Shown here piece by piece: positions 11,180-23,650 of a stretch of 64,000 nt of DNA. The DNA is from Chinchilla lanigera (Eukaryota > Chordata > Mammalia > Rodentia > Chinchillidae): assembly GCF_000276665.1 (NCBI RefSeq), contig NW_004955438.1, forward strand, positions 7,246,264 through 7,310,263. The letters run 5' to 3'. The position numbers and the translations under genes were made by a program. The notes beneath the pieces are model-generated. The model worked only from the letters and a program-made list of their open reading frames with translations, did no database searches and was not told where the DNA came from. Positions within the stretch are counted from its first letter, which is position 1. Every line of letters begins with the position of its first letter.

Positions 11180-11620
11180 GTCACTATTTCATCCTGAACA
11201 CTGCACCGTGAACTCCCGGTGGCGGCAGACAGAGGCCCGGCAGCTGGTGACTGGGAGACCGTGGCCGTCAGTCTCGGGTGGACCTGGCAGCTCCACAGTG
11301 ATGATGAGTGAGTTCAGGGAGAGGAGAGCGAGACCACTCTGGGAGCAGCTGTCGTCGACAGAGAAGGCAAATGTAGCAGTGTCCAACCAACGCTCTTATC
11401 ACGGCTTTCCTTCAACTCCAATGCGCGTTCTGTCTCATATTTTACAATGACACGAAGCTGCTCATATTCAGAGGACGCCCCTCCTGTTCTTGGGGCTGCC
11501 AAGCTGTCCTTGGAGGAAGGCTCTGCTCCTCAGTGTGTTTTTACTGCTTCGCTGTATGTTCCAGTGGTGTGCGCTCTCAGAGAAGAGCAATGAGTGGTGA
11601 TAAATCACAAGGAATGACCT
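11180..11620. other. CpG-richer patch of unknown nature
   Basis: GC and CpG content rise clearly against the AT-rich flanks (for example CCCGGTGGCGGCAG, GTGGCCGTCAGTCTCGG, TGTCGTCGACAG). Minus-strand open frames at 11189-11386, 11314-11502 and 11468-11677 overlap one another. The middle one contains SSEYEQLRVIVKYETERAL, which has protein-like composition, but I recognise no family and no single frame spans the patch. It could be a decayed retrocopy, a small CpG-rich regulatory region or an old exon. No splice pattern decides this. Confidence 0.35.
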
Positions 11621-11827
11621 GCCCTGGGGTTTACGCAAATAGCTACGGGCTCCAATTGATAAGAGCAAGTCCTTCATTCGGTGTCCTCCCTGGCATGTCT
11701 CCAGTAAGCTTAATTTTTACCGTTTCATTTTGTATTTTCAATTTCCATATTAGTTTTTAGAAGAACAAATATAAGTGAAACAAAGGTCCTTTTTAATAGG
11801 ATGAAGAACATGGATAAAACCTTATTT

Positions 11828-11898
11828 CCATATATTTATATATTATATACACATTATATATATTTTACATATATATATTCATTTTATATATATGTATA
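11828..11898. repeat. AT-rich low-complexity (TATA)n-like tract
   Basis: Repeated TATATA, ATATAT and TTATAT words. Confidence 0.85.
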
Positions 11899-12030
11899 AT
11901 TTTGTTCTTTCTTTCTAGGTTTTTGCCATCCTTGGTATATCATTTATTGCCACAGATAACTGAAAATTGATTCTTTATGGATTAGTCCTGAGCCAGACCC
12001 CAGGAAAGATTAGTTTCCAGGAGAGATTCC

Positions 12031-12046
12031 TTTTTTTTTTTTTTTT
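12031..12046. repeat. T16 homopolymer
   Basis: Sixteen T in a row. It might be the tail of a minus-strand retrocopy, but the sequence to its right (12047-12250) is not a family I recognise. Confidence 0.8.
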
Positions 12047-13094
12047 ACTTGTGAAGCCAACTTAAACCACTGCAGGGAAAGTCAGGCAGCTCCTACGGCT
12101 TCGGTGAGTCCTTCCTTGGCAGAAACATTGGGATGGATGAGAACAGGACAGATATACAGGAAGTACCTTGCAGAAAATGGTTAGTGCACATTGTCAAACC
12201 GTGAAGGAACTCTAAAATAAAACAAGGGGGGATTTCGTTGTGAGTTACTAAAAATGGTATAACTATCTATCTGCTTCATTAAGAAATATCTATATGTAGA
12301 AACAGTCCAAACAGGGGACAGCAGAAGTAAACAATGCTATATTCTTATTACTGAACATAATATAGAGGAAAAAATTCCACATAAAATCAGGGAACATCCT
12401 TTATTAATTATACAAAGGCTAGCACAGAACAGTGTGTATAGTATAATGGCTTTTTGCTAATAAACTTGAATAAGTAGATAGATACCTAAAATATATATTC
12501 ATTTATATATTTTTTAATTAGTTTATCTTGGGGAGGATTGGATCAAAAAACCTACAAACAATTGCTACCTTTGGAATGAGACAAGGAAATTATATTTTTT
12601 TAAAAAATTCTCTTCTTTTTGCGTTTTATGAATTTTTACTGTTCTTCTTAAAGCAATGCCATAACCAATTGACTGCACAGGTGATAAATCAGTGGCACTT
12701 TTCACAGACAGGTACCCCTCCTAATATCCTAAGTAAAATTTAGATATACATGAAAAGAAGTTGCCTATCCCTGGAAATAAAGTTCAAAATTCACACATAT
12801 TAGGCAGCATTTTTATATACAAGGCAATAGAAGTGATAACAAAACTTGAATGGACAGTCAATACCTAGATTCAACTTGACATTCAGAATCAAATATTTTA
12901 GTTCTCTCTTGATTAAGAGCTTGCTTTGGTAGCCCTTTAACCACATCACAGAGACGACTGATCAAAATTCGCCCAGAGCATAACATTTTAGGAGGTAAAG
13001 TTTAGTGTTTAAGCACACAGATTATAAAAATTCTCAGTGGAAGCATTAGTCATTTTAAATGCTGAATATAAGTGTCTACGAATATTTGCACTGT
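12047..13094. other. Unassigned AT-rich sequence
   Basis: The open frame 12528-12743 has no recognisable domain. No repeat is called. Confidence 0.4.
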
Positions 13095-13190
13095 GACCCA
13101 TCACACCCTTGTTGCATGCTCACTGCCTAGAACACAGCTACACAACCAGCAGATTCACAGTAACAACTTACGAATGAATGAATGGATCAT
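13095..13190 (+). mobile_element. L2 3'-end fossil
   Basis: CACTGCCTAGAACACAGC, then AACAACTTACGAATGAATGAATG, matches the L2 3' end (GTGCCTAGCACAGTG, AATAAATATTTGTTGAATGAATG). Confidence 0.55.
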
Positions 13191-14729
13191 TCCATGACTG
13201 TGCAAAAGAGTGAACTTTTTTTGCTTTTGCAATTTAAGCCAAAATAAACTTCAAAGTTGCAATTGTTTAAAAATATTTTATATTGAGAAATTCCAAAATG
13301 GCAGTATTTAAGCACCTATAAATATGAAATAAGCATTGAGAGTTCAATCATTATAGTTTACTGATTTGGACACTTAGGTATAGTAACTGCTATAAAAATA
13401 ATAGCTACTCTGAGTTAAAGATATTTTACTACACATAGCTGTATAGGGGGTGTAACTATCTATAATGATAGCCTGTAATCAGGAGTATTTGAAATGTGAA
13501 ATAACATCACAACCAAACAACAATCTTGGACTTAAGAATTTATGTTAGGTTTGGAATTTTGTATAACAGGTTAAATAATTATTATTGCCTATTATCTTTA
13601 CAATCCTTTTCCTTCATCCAGACCTAATATATTGCCAAATATAGTGATTCAACACTGGCACTCAAAAGGAAAAGTTAAAAAAAAATGAATCCAGAGGTAT
13701 ATTCCAGGTGCAAAGCATTCCTCATTGCTTGAAAATTATCACCCCCGAAAGAGCAGATGCAACAATGCCCAGCACGTGAATGAAAGTATCCACCAAATAA
13801 CATTTCTGAGAATGTGTTGGAACACAGAAGGCCTGGGGCAGCAGCACAGACAATTGTACAGAAAATGGAGTTCTGAAAGAGGTAAGATGATGTTATTAAA
13901 TTTAATTTCCTCAAAAAAACAAGGGCAAAATGAAACAAACTCATTCTTTGCAAACTTGTGGAAACTACTCTGAAATCTAATGTAAAAGTTTGTTTTATTT
14001 TTTATAAAATAAATTTCAAAAATAAAAAGGAATTATTCTATGCAAAACGTGCGTGTAATACATTCTACAGAAAGGAAGGTAATAACATTTCTGAAATATT
14101 CTCATGCTTTATTAATAATGAATAGATATGTATTGATAAGAAACTGCATATATACTAAATCATTAATAGTGTCTAGATGTGAAAAAATGATGTTATGAAT
14201 TTTTACATTTTCTTAGGAAGTTTCTCTGTTACTCCAATTTTAAAAAATGCTCATATATTACTTCTGTGATTAAAATTGTTTTTCGTGAAAAATTGGCAAA
14301 TTTCAGATCTGCTAGCTACATTAAACAGTTACAAGAATGCTCAAAAACATTCCTTAATACAGTTTGAGAATTAGGTCCTTGGTGTCTAATACTGTCTAAT
14401 ATAGTCAGTGTATAGACACCCCGTGTTTATCAAAGACCTATGTTCTTGTCTGTCTGCTGGAAGAATACCCTCTTCTGTGGAGCAATCTACCCTAATTGCT
14501 TTGGCTGGGTGAACGAAGTGCATTTCTCAGAAAAACTGCACAAGACAAGAAGCACAGCTGTTTTCTCTCTGCAGACAGGAATTGTTCCTGAGGCACTTAT
14601 TCCTCAGATGCTGCGATGTGCTGTCTCAATCCTTTGATAATTCCACATCTGAGAAGGAATATCTCTGAAGCCTGTCAATTTCTAGCAAGTTTTGCTGGCC
14701 TTCTGCAAAGTAACATATTTGAGTTGTAA
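13191..14729. other. AT-rich sequence, nothing recognised
   Basis: Overlapping open frames on both strands at 13675-13973 and one at 14440-14637 show no domain. I cannot support a gene. Confidence 0.4.
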
Positions 14730-14790
14730 TATTTTAGCTATTAAGTGCTTGTTCAGCACCAAGTATGCCCCAAGCATGGTGCAGCATAGG
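14730..14790 (+). mobile_element. Possible MIR/L2 fragment
   Basis: TAGCTATTAAGTGCTTGTTCAGC-ACCAAG-TATGCCCC-AAGCATGGTGC is loosely like the 'TGAGTGCTTACTATGTGCCAGGCACTG' segment. Weak. Confidence 0.3.
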
Positions 14791-15054
14791 CAGTTACCTG
14801 CTCAATGGCTGTGGCCAGGGATCCATAAGTGGATTGGCCCTGAAAATGCACTGTGTGTTTCCTGTCTAGGATTGAAAGGCGTTCAAATTCTTTCACAGTT
14901 TATGTATACCACAAAGTAAAATCAAGCAAAAACAAGCTGAAGAGTCATTCTTGAGTACTTTTATAAAACCTCACTTTTCACTGTGGCATTTATATACCAC
15001 AAGCACCTGCTGTGGAAATGTTTAAAGCGTATTTGATAGAAATGAAAAAGCACT

Positions 15055-15105
15055 ATCCCAGCACTGGGGAGGCTTAGGCAGGAGGGTTGCCATGTAAGAT
15101 CCAAA
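15055..15105 (+). mobile_element. B1 fragment
   Basis: TCCCAGCACTGGGGAGGCTTAGGCAGGAGGGTT is the B1 core. The head and the right half are missing. Confidence 0.65.
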
Positions 15106-15182
15106 TCATGTACTTGAGTGTCATAGTAATGTCAAATTTCTTGACATTATTTGAAATTCTCACTTTAATTTGTGCATTTATC

Positions 15183-15288
15183 TCATTGGAGGTAGGGGCT
15201 GGAGATTTAGCTCAGAGGCACAGAGCCTGCCTGGCAAGCACAAGGTCGTGAGTTCGGTTCCTGGTACTGGAAAAAATCATTAGAGGTA
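15183..15288 (+). mobile_element. ID-type SINE
   Basis: The body is 15195-15276: GGGGCTGGAGATTTAGCTCAG head with A box, AAGGTCGTGAGTTCGGTTCC with B box, GGTACTGG, then a short A tail. The 12-bp duplication TCATTGGAGGTA / TCATTAGAGGTA (11 of 12) is at 15183-15194 and 15277-15288. Confidence 0.94.
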
Positions 15289-15978
15289 TGCAATGAATAG
15301 TCTATATGTGAAAAATGATCTTCAAGCCACATTTTGAGAATTTTCATTCCATGATACTAGATATCACAAACGACAAAGATGCTCCATGTGCAAAGGAATC
15401 CATATTTTAAAGCACATTTTGTGCACTTGTAAAAGTAAAGCTTCCTTAAACCCATTTTTGCCTAAGATTCTGGGTAACTATTATAATTACTGAAATTAAA
15501 ACACATTTATAGGAGACAAATGAAATTTTTCTGATGTTACATACTGACCCCCCAGAGTTTTATTAGTAATTTATTATTTACCTTTCCGACTCTACAGTCT
15601 AACTGAACTGTTTTTCAGAGAGCCTCTAAAAATACTATAAAGGATAAAAAATTAAGAAACCCTAACATTATCAAAGTCTTACCTTTCACATACTAGTGTA
15701 ATGAAAATTATTATTTCCTTTGGAAAGTTGTGTTTATTTTCAAATTGATTTTCTAGTTACATAATTTTTACCTTTTAAACTCTATCACTTGATATGTTAT
15801 ATTTTGTTACTATCAGCAAAATATTAACCTTCCCAAGTCTGAGAAATTAGACTTATAATTAAACACATTAATGTTACTAAATTACAGTGCTAGAGGAGTT
15901 AAAAATGCAGAACAATTTATCTTTTTTTAAGTTATAAAGTTTCAAGAGCAAGCAGGTGTAGACCAATTTGAAAAAATT

Positions 15979-16115
15979 TAAGTAATAATTTACTGGGCTG
16001 GGGATTTAGCTCAGCGGCAAAGCACCTGCCTGGCAAGCACAAGGTCGTGAGTTCCGTTCCCAGTACCAGAGAAAAACAAAAAACAAACAAACAAACAAAT
16101 AAGTAATAATTTACT
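15979..16115 (+). mobile_element. ID-type SINE
   Basis: The body is 15995-16099, with intact A-box (TAGCTCAGCGG) and B-box-like (GAGTTCCGTTCCC) regions, and an (AAAC)n-rich tail. A perfect 16-bp duplication, TAAGTAATAATTTACT, is at 15979-15994 and 16100-16115. Confidence 0.96.
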
Positions 16116-17752
16116 TTAGGTAGATACTAGGTGATAGTGCCAGCTACAAAATTATAATTATTAATGTGATAATATATAACATTATTATGTAATAGTATAT
16201 AAATAATTATAATTATTCAGATTATTATAGCCTGATATGATACACTAGCAGACAGATCTACCCTAAATGTCTATAACATCCAAAGAAAGTAATATAAATG
16301 TTTGTAGAAGCCTCAAATGAAATCAGAACAAAGTATTTATTTCAGTCCCAGAGTTAAAGAAGGAATTTAGTTACATTTCCCACAGAATGCAGAAATTTCA
16401 AGCCATAAATATAAATTCTATTCGCTAATTTTAAAAAACAAGTTTAAAAAACAGTATTTTAACCCACAGTGGGTCATAAATACATTGTAGAAAAATGTAA
16501 AAAAAAAAAAAGCGTCACTTTTACTTTTGCACAAACAATTCCAAAACCAAGGCTATTGACTCTGAAGAAAGTATTGTACAAATTACATTGTATGTGAGGT
16601 CAGTACCTTCCATAGTGCACTGGGAGTTTCGGCATGTTGAATCCATTATCAAGTGTTACTAAGTGGTGTGATGCTCTGAAATGGTTGCTGTAGGTATAAA
16701 GACACATAAAAAGTGATGTTTGTGTGTGCCTGTGTTTGAATGGTGGAAAACTATTTTACAGCATTATTTAGATTATACCATTAGCCACAGAAACATATAT
16801 GAAAAGTAATAGTGAGCATGTGTCATTTTAATGAACAATTATAATCCCTAGGTGATAGATTATAATATGATCATAGAAACAAGATTTGGTGAATCTTCAC
16901 TTTAATGAGAAGTTGTCCCCACCCTGTGGAAATTATGTGCTATGCTTTGACCTGAGGTTATACAGGGAAATTCCCTTTAAATTCATATACACTAACATGT
17001 TGGAGAGAAAATGGCAAGAAGCAACTGCAGGACTGTACCAGACTAGGGAGGATTTGCAAAATGTCATCTGGATGTGATTCTTTCCACACTGTATTTTCAG
17101 TTGCACTAACTTCAAACTTAAGGATGTGGTTATATCACTTACAATGAAACAGATTTGTCCATTTGGAATACCATTCAACTATATGACCTCAGGCAAATGG
17201 GCTGGATTACTACAGTTTGTCATAAAAACATGAAATAAAAGATCCCAGATAGATAAAAGAGAAAACACATACACACATTCTCTCTCCCCCTTTCTTATTA
17301 TTTTTCAAGGACAAATTAGAAATAGAACGTGCTAGACACTTCCTGTTGATGATAACCAAAGATGTATTATGTAATAAAGAATGAACATGCATACATGCTT
17401 ATTGCTATAACTAGTAAGGCAGTTGAGTTTTTACACTATTCAGATCTTTTACTTTCCAATAATTGGAATGCGTATGACAAAACAGCATGTTAAACATAGC
17501 ATTAATTTCACCTGTTTTGCTTGCCTGACCTCTGTTACTGCAGTATCAAGTTGAATGCTTTGGTTGAAAGGTATTTCAATTATAATCAGTATTCTAAAAC
17601 ACTATTGTGCAATATCTACTATCTGTGACAAGAATATTCCCTCTTGAAAGTTATAGCAAATGTACAATTCCTTGGGAGAAGGGATTTCTCCATTTTATGG
17701 TGTTGAGGTACTTTTTCTGAGCATGAGATGTAGATTTATCTACCTCTTACAG
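16116..17752. other. AT-rich sequence, nothing recognised
   Basis: It includes an A12 run near 16500. Short open frames at 16886-17178 on both strands have no domain. Confidence 0.4.
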
Positions 17753-17927
17753 CCAATAGTTGTAGCTGGGATGGAGCCAAAATCATGCAAAGTTAAAATT
17801 TCCAGAATTGTGTTATTGCAGGATAACTTCAGCTTCAGAGAACTGTTGCGAGTGTTCTGCACAACTTTTCCAGAGTTTCTGAACTTATTCTCTCTAACCA
17901 GGTGCAGCATCAGAAATGCATGTCCAG
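17753..17927 (+). other. Weak exon candidate
   Basis: A pyrimidine-rich stretch ending CTACCTCTTACAG precedes 17753, and a good donor, GTCCAG|GTGAGA, follows 17927. The 175 bp between are open in one frame, reading PIVVAGMEPKSC, then FRELLRVFCTTF. The minus strand is also open here (17740-18000), which weakens the case, and no protein family is recognised. Confidence 0.15.
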
Positions 17928-18169
17928 GTGAGAGTATCAGGGCATCTCTCCTCACTACTGACATTATACAGGCCATATACAAAGAAGAGAGCCCATCCAC
18001 ATGAAAGGAATGGAAAACTTGTCTCCTATCATCTGTATGGGGTCCTAAGCTTCTTTAGCTATAGTTTTGCTATATTTCTAGGAGTTATTTCTAGAAAATT
18101 TAATAGTATTCATCATCCTTTCTGTGACAAATCTTAAAAGAAGGGTTGGAATGTAAAAGATCTTTATTG

Positions 18170-18250
18170 TTTGAAAGAGCTCTTACTCTTTGTATGACCT
18201 TAGGTAGGTTTTCTAAATTTCTGCAGTCAAGGTTCAGCCACACACTTATC
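18170..18250 (+). mobile_element. MIR fossil
   Basis: TTGTATGACCTTAGGTAGGTTTTCTAAATTTCTGCAGTCAAGG follows the MIR core order TGTGACCTTGGGCAAGTTACTTAACCTCTCTG. Confidence 0.5.
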
Positions 18251-18656
18251 TATGCTCGTTCCACCTGTGCCACATATAGGGCATATTAGAAGGATCTTGG
18301 AAATGAGACAATGGCGTTTCTAGAGACATGCTCCTTAAATAGGCACACAGCAGTGTTCACCTCAGTGGAATATACAAGTGCACGGAAAAACATGTACATT
18401 TAAACAGTGGGTTTAAGAGCAAGTACTTTTTAATTATTCCTAATGTAACTGGGGGAATGCAGCACCCTTATAAATGCTACTCCTAATGTTGGTTTGTAGA
18501 CCCACAAATGTCATGTATCTGCAATGTGTGTAACCTTAATCAATATTCAAGGAAGAAGCATAGGACAGGTTTAGCACTCTGCCTGATACATAGCAGGACA
18601 CATGAGATAGGAATCCATACCCCCAGCCTCCCCACTGCACTGTCTCTGTGAGGAAC

Positions 18657-19047
18657 CTATGTGTTATGGTTTTGGAGAAAAGTTGTTCTGCAAAAAGTTC
18701 ATGTTTCAGTGGTAAGTTTTTTCAGTGATTACATTGTATGGTGCTAATCTGATCAGTGAATTTTCCACTGTTGAGTTCATCGCTGAATATGACCTTAGAT
18801 GTGGGCCCTGCTTGGAGAAAGTAGGTATGTCTTAGAATCATTGACCTTTCTCTGGTTCTCTCTTACCCTGACTCCTTCTTGGCAGCCAGGAGGTGAGCAG
18901 CTTTGTTTGCTATGCTATTTTTGCCTTAGAGCCAGCTGAACATGGGCTAAGACCTCTGAAACTTAAGGCTAAAGCAAAACTTTTCTGCCTTAAATCGTGT
19001 ATGTCAGGTATTTCACATAGCAATAAAAAGCTGACTAATACAGTATG
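18657..19047 (+). mobile_element. Rodent MaLR solo LTR (ORR1/MT-like)
   Basis: It starts TGTTATGG at 18662 and ends CTGACTAATACA at 19042, the usual termini of MaLR LTRs. Inside are GACCTTAGATGTGGGCCC, AGCCAGCTGAACATGGGC and CAATAAAAAGCTGAC, the last a polyadenylation-like AATAAA. The 5-bp flanks CTATG (18657-18661) and GTATG (19043-19047) agree at four of five bases. Confidence 0.85.
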
Positions 19048-21329
19048 ATTACACTGTGGTTCCTTAGTAGCACAAGTTTCAGGACAAATCTTGTGATACA
19101 GGAATTCATAAATATCATCATAGTATCTGTGAGGGAATAATTCTCAGAGCCCCCCTGGGGTACAAGAATCCATAGCTATTCATTTCCATCATATCAAATG
19201 GAGTAGAATCTGAATATAAATACACCCATTCCCTTATATATTTTGAATAATCTCTACATTATTTATAATTCCTAATACAATGTAAGTTCAGTAAATAGCT
19301 ACTTGTATTAAATAAGGAATAATTAAAATAAAAATTTTCATGATTTATATAGATGAAACCATGGTAGTCAGTAATAATATATTTTATTTTTGACTAGTTT
19401 CAATCCTTGATCTACTGATTGATTCTGAGAATGTGAAATCTCTGGATCCGGCAAGCAAATTGTATACACCAATTATAAATGTAGACATAATTTTGCCATG
19501 AAAATGGGTTTTGAAAATAGCGACAATATGGTGTTTCACCAAAATGATTCTTTTCTCTTTTATTTCTCCATTTTATATTTTTGTTCTTTGCTGTCTCTTA
19601 GTTGAATTATTTCCTAGGGACTTTATTTTTCCAGTCAGAAAATAAGGTTTCTAATGGTGGATTTTCTTGAAGCAACTGCAAGAAAAAGGTGACACTGGAG
19701 TTCTGCCTCCATCTTGCTGAAGGAAAGCTAAGGTGGAGAAGGCAGAAGATAGATCAAAGGGAGATCTCAGGTGCAATATGTTCAATCCCAAAAGAAATTC
19801 ATGGAATATTAATACATACATACATATACACAGTGACCTGGGATACACTTAGCATAACGTAAATGTAAGAGATTATTACTTTATCATTTCTACCAAAAAA
19901 ACCTACTTCAAGTTTTAATCTAAATCCTAATCTTTTAAATGAAAATAGCAGAAAGAAAAATAAAATATACTTGAGGACGTTCTTAGGTATAATTAAAACT
20001 GTTTTCAGGTATAAATAGCAACCTTTTGTCTATGCTTATTCTAATCAGTGGTAAAAAAGAGAATCTCATATCAGCCAGTTCTTCATTTACCATTTACATC
20101 AGCATGGAGACATTAGCTCAAATCAGGGATCAGGTTCATAAACTGTTGATCAAAACAGCCCTAATCACTCAGGTCTACAGGTTCATGTCATGGGCTGCGA
20201 TTCTCTTGGCGTACTGAAAAGAAAACATCTGAGAGGTGTCCTAAACCAGTGCCAGCCAGCTGACTGACTGGGTTTGAAAGGAGAGTATTGGAAGCAAGAG
20301 AAACTCCTTGGTTCACAGCCAGCTTCTTCTTTAAATGCAGACCCTCCCACCCACACATACATCTGCACTCCACACACAATCACCGGACCCTCCTCTTATG
20401 CATCTTAGCTTAGAAAGAAGCTCTTTGTTTGTGGTGCAATCAAGGAATACCCACTTAGAAACTTTCCCTGTTTAATCTAGTCTGATTTCCTGTATCAAGA
20501 ACAGAATGCAATTGGTTTTCTGTACAGTTATCAGCAATTGTTCCCCTTGGGTGCTCTGAATTGGCAAACATTTCCACTATCTGATGGTCCTGAATTTAAC
20601 AATGCACTCCAGATTGAATTCATCCTGCACATTGCTTTTTTATTGTACAACTTAGAATCACACTCTACTATAATTAGCTACTGAAACACAAAGGAAGTTA
20701 AGCATTTCGAAAGTTTACCTCTGCAAAGCATGTTGATAGCAAATATCTGGGATCCAATATTGTTGTATTCTGTCCAAAACATTTCTTGCCTCTTGCTTCC
20801 ATTTCCCCAAATGATAAGGAAGTAAATGTCCAGAAAACTTTTATAACAAGGAGAGTCCCTTCCTCTTCCAGGAGCGTGCTGTGATTCCAAATATGGTTAC
20901 AGCATGCTTGCTGGACTTTTCCACAAGAGCCCAAGCTGCATAACAAGGTGCCACGAGAAAAATGAGCCTAGGAGGGATAAAAAGGACAGGAAAGCCTGAC
21001 ATTCAATTTCCAGGAAACAGCGTGTGTAATAGAGCATCTTTCATTGCCATAACTGACATTCATGACTAGAGATCTCACTTGGCTTGGCATTAGGTTCAAT
21101 ATAGATTTGGGAAGAGGAATTCACAAGGAACAATTAGCTGCGGCAGCCCTTAGCACTTAGCCTCCCATTTCTCTTCCATCTTTCACCCTTACAAGAATGC
21201 AGGAAACAACTGACAGTAGCAGTGGCATTTGGTGGAACTTTTTGGCCTTGTGAATGTTTTGTCCTTCCTGTGTAAATGGTCACTTTACGACAGGAATATG
21301 GCAAAATGTTGTCTTGAGTAAATTCAGGG
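19048..21329. other. Unassigned AT-rich sequence
   Basis: No repeat of known type and no gene is seen. Open frames at 19651-19848, 20183-20383 and 20678-20946 are short and without domains. Confidence 0.4.
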
Positions 21330-21449
21330 CTAATCTTGTTTTTTTTTTTTTTTTTTTTTTTTCCTCTGGTACCGGGAACCGAACTCACGACCTTGCGCTT
21401 GCCAGGCAGGCGCTTTTGCCGCTGAGCTAAATCCCCAGCCCTAATCTTG
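21330..21449 (-). mobile_element. ID-type SINE, young copy, antisense
   Basis: The body is 21339-21440 with a long poly(A) tail (T24 on plus). The minus strand is identical by eye to the ID copy at 61132 over about 77 bp from GGCTGGGGATT to GGTACCAGAG. The duplication CTAATCTTG is at 21330-21338 and 21441-21449. Intact A and B boxes are present. Confidence 0.96.
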
Positions 21450-22228
21450 GTTTTTAACCCAGATATCTGCTGTACGCAGAAACAGGGCTATGTGTTTTTT
21501 TCACTGACATTTAAAGTTATATATTTCCAGTGGGAAGAAATGAAACCTCAGTTCTTGGTTTTGCTCATGCACAAAGTTGAATCTTTCAAATTCCATCAGC
21601 CGGTAAGGTTTTAAACCCAGTAAAATGCACTCTCGCACCATATTTGATGGAGTAGGAGGGGAAAAATTGCACATATGCAAGTACATGTACCTCTTAAAAT
21701 CTGTCTTGCTATTCTCTTCACCTGTTATGAAACAGAAGCACAAAATTTCATGCAAAAGACCTTGTTGGGAACCCACAGTAAGTGTTGCTTCTCATTCCTG
21801 GGCAGGTGATGGTGGTTTTTCAGCCTAAGAAAAGGCACCTTTGTTTTTGATCAACATTCAGTAGACCTGGCTGATCTGCAGCTTGTCTCTCTTTCCTCTT
21901 GACTGCTTCAAAAGAATGATTTGTCTGTGGGTGGCACTCCATCTGGGGCTTGGCAACACCTGTCTTCATTCAACACACTGATACCTTGCAATTACCTCTG
22001 TTCAGCATCTGAAAAAGGTTAATGGGACTGAGTTGCACTATTACAATTAAGATTCAGCCAGTATTTTGTTAACAAACTGTAGATTTAGAAAAACAATCTG
22101 TAAATGCTCTATGAACAGTTTAGAATCTAATAGTAGAGATTACTTTGAAGACAAAGCCCCAAAACATATATTTTGATCTATTTTCTGGTTATCAGGATAG
22201 CTGCCCACTATGCCTGATGTTTGTTTAT
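21450..22228. other. Unassigned sequence
   Basis: No repeat or gene is recognised. Open frames on both strands at 21501-21828 are short. Confidence 0.4.
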
Positions 22229-22602
22229 GGTGGTGTCTTGGTGATTTTTCTCTCTTTGCTGAGACAAAATACCCAACACCCAAAATGAAGGAAGGAAAGG
22301 TTAATTTAGCTCACAGTTTGTGGAGGTTTCAGTCCATACATGGCTGGCTCCAAGGCAGAGTGGCACATGGCAGAGGGCAAGAGTTCATGGCGGCAGAAAA
22401 CAGCAAAAGCAGCAAGAGCAAAAGGGAAGAGCAGTGGCAAGCAGCCTCTTTCCCTCCTTTACACTGTATGCAAACTATCTGCCCTAGGGTGGGTGTAGCT
22501 CTCACATCCTTAATTCCAACATTCTAATCATAAACTCTAGAAGCCAGCCAATGACTGCATGAGGCTTTGCGGGAACATCTAGACACAAACCATAAGAGGT
22601 GG
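22229..22602 (-). mobile_element. Rodent MaLR solo LTR, antisense, with perfect duplication
   Basis: The body 22234-22597 is bounded by a perfect 5-bp duplication, GGTGG, at 22229-22233 and 22598-22602, as expected for this LTR class. The minus strand starts near TCTTATGGTTTG. The plus strand reads ACAAAATACCCAACACC and TTAATTTAGCTCACAGTTTGTGGAGG, the antisense pattern of MaLR 3' ends. The two plus-strand termini are TGTC...AAGA, so the terminal CA is mutated. Confidence 0.85.
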
Positions 22603-23464
22603 AAAACAAAACAAAAGGAAAAGCCAGCATTTATTTTTCATTACTTTTTTTTTTTTTCTATTTTATCTTTTGTGACTAAACAACAGAAGAAATACGATCT
22701 CTATAATTGAATACATTCGTTAGGCGTATTTTCTCCAAATAGTCCCCAAAAGTGAGATCCTAGGTATCAGGGTGTTAACTTATATTTTCCTGTTGTCTTA
22801 GCATTTGTGGCTAATTCCCAAAGCTGAAAATAATTGCTTCAAAATGCTGCTAAGTGTTTAAGCAATTTGGGTGGTGTATCTGTAGAACCTACAAAGAAAA
22901 AACCATCTGTGATATCTTTAATATCCACTTGCCATATGTGCTTTCACTGGGGTAAATAAGACTGATGTCAAGAGTGTTGAGTATTGATAAAACAAACACT
23001 GGGCTACCTCTTCCCACTTTTCCCACATCAAGGGAAATGGGCTTCCACCCAACTGCGTGGAGAGGGAGGGACTGCTAGCAAGGGGAGAAGACCCAAAATG
23101 CCCTTTCCAGTCGTGTACTTTTCTAACACTGCCACGCAGAGTCCCTGAATTTGAAAGAACTCCATGGAATTTGAGGGATATAGAAATGTTCTGAATCCTA
23201 CATGAAAATGCTCATTATTTTTACATGTCTCATGAGATGTTATATATAATCAATGCATTACAGTGTCAGCTGAAGAACTTGCCATTTTTAAAATCTTTTC
23301 ACACTTCTTTACAATTGTTGGCTTAAGCAGCGAGAACTGATATCTCCTGCTGAAGCAAGTGTGGCTGAAGAAAAGAGAGAGGAAAATATATTCTGAGATT
23401 TCTACTCTCACCTGTTATCCCATTATATTTATCTTAGCTAGGATGAGTTTTCAGTTGAAGAGAG
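22603..23464. other. Unassigned AT-rich sequence
   Basis: A T14 run sits near 22646. No repeat family or gene is seen otherwise. Confidence 0.4.
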
Positions 23465-23650
23465 TGTGAGACTTTTTGGTTTGTTTGTTTGTTTGTTTTT
23501 TTAAGACAAGGTCTCACTATGCAGTTCAGGCTGGTCTTGAACTCATTATATAGCCCAGGCTGGCCTCAAACTTGCGGGGATCCCCCTGCCTCAGCCTCCT
23601 GAGTGCGGGGATTGCAGGCGTGCACCTCTGTGCCCAGTTATTGTGAGACT
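23465..23650 (-). mobile_element. B1 SINE, antisense
   Basis: The body is 23474-23641: (GTTT)n tail, AAGACAAGGTCTCACTATG, CTGGTCTTGAACTCATTATATAGCCCAGGCTGGCC, GCCTCAGCCTCCTGAGTGCGGGGATTGCAGGCGTGCACC. The 9-bp duplication TGTGAGACT is at 23465-23473 and 23642-23650. Confidence 0.95.

Noticed and set aside
20960..21010. TATA-like GGATAAAAAGG as a promoter
   Set aside because: No transcript start context or downstream gene; A/T-rich words are common throughout.
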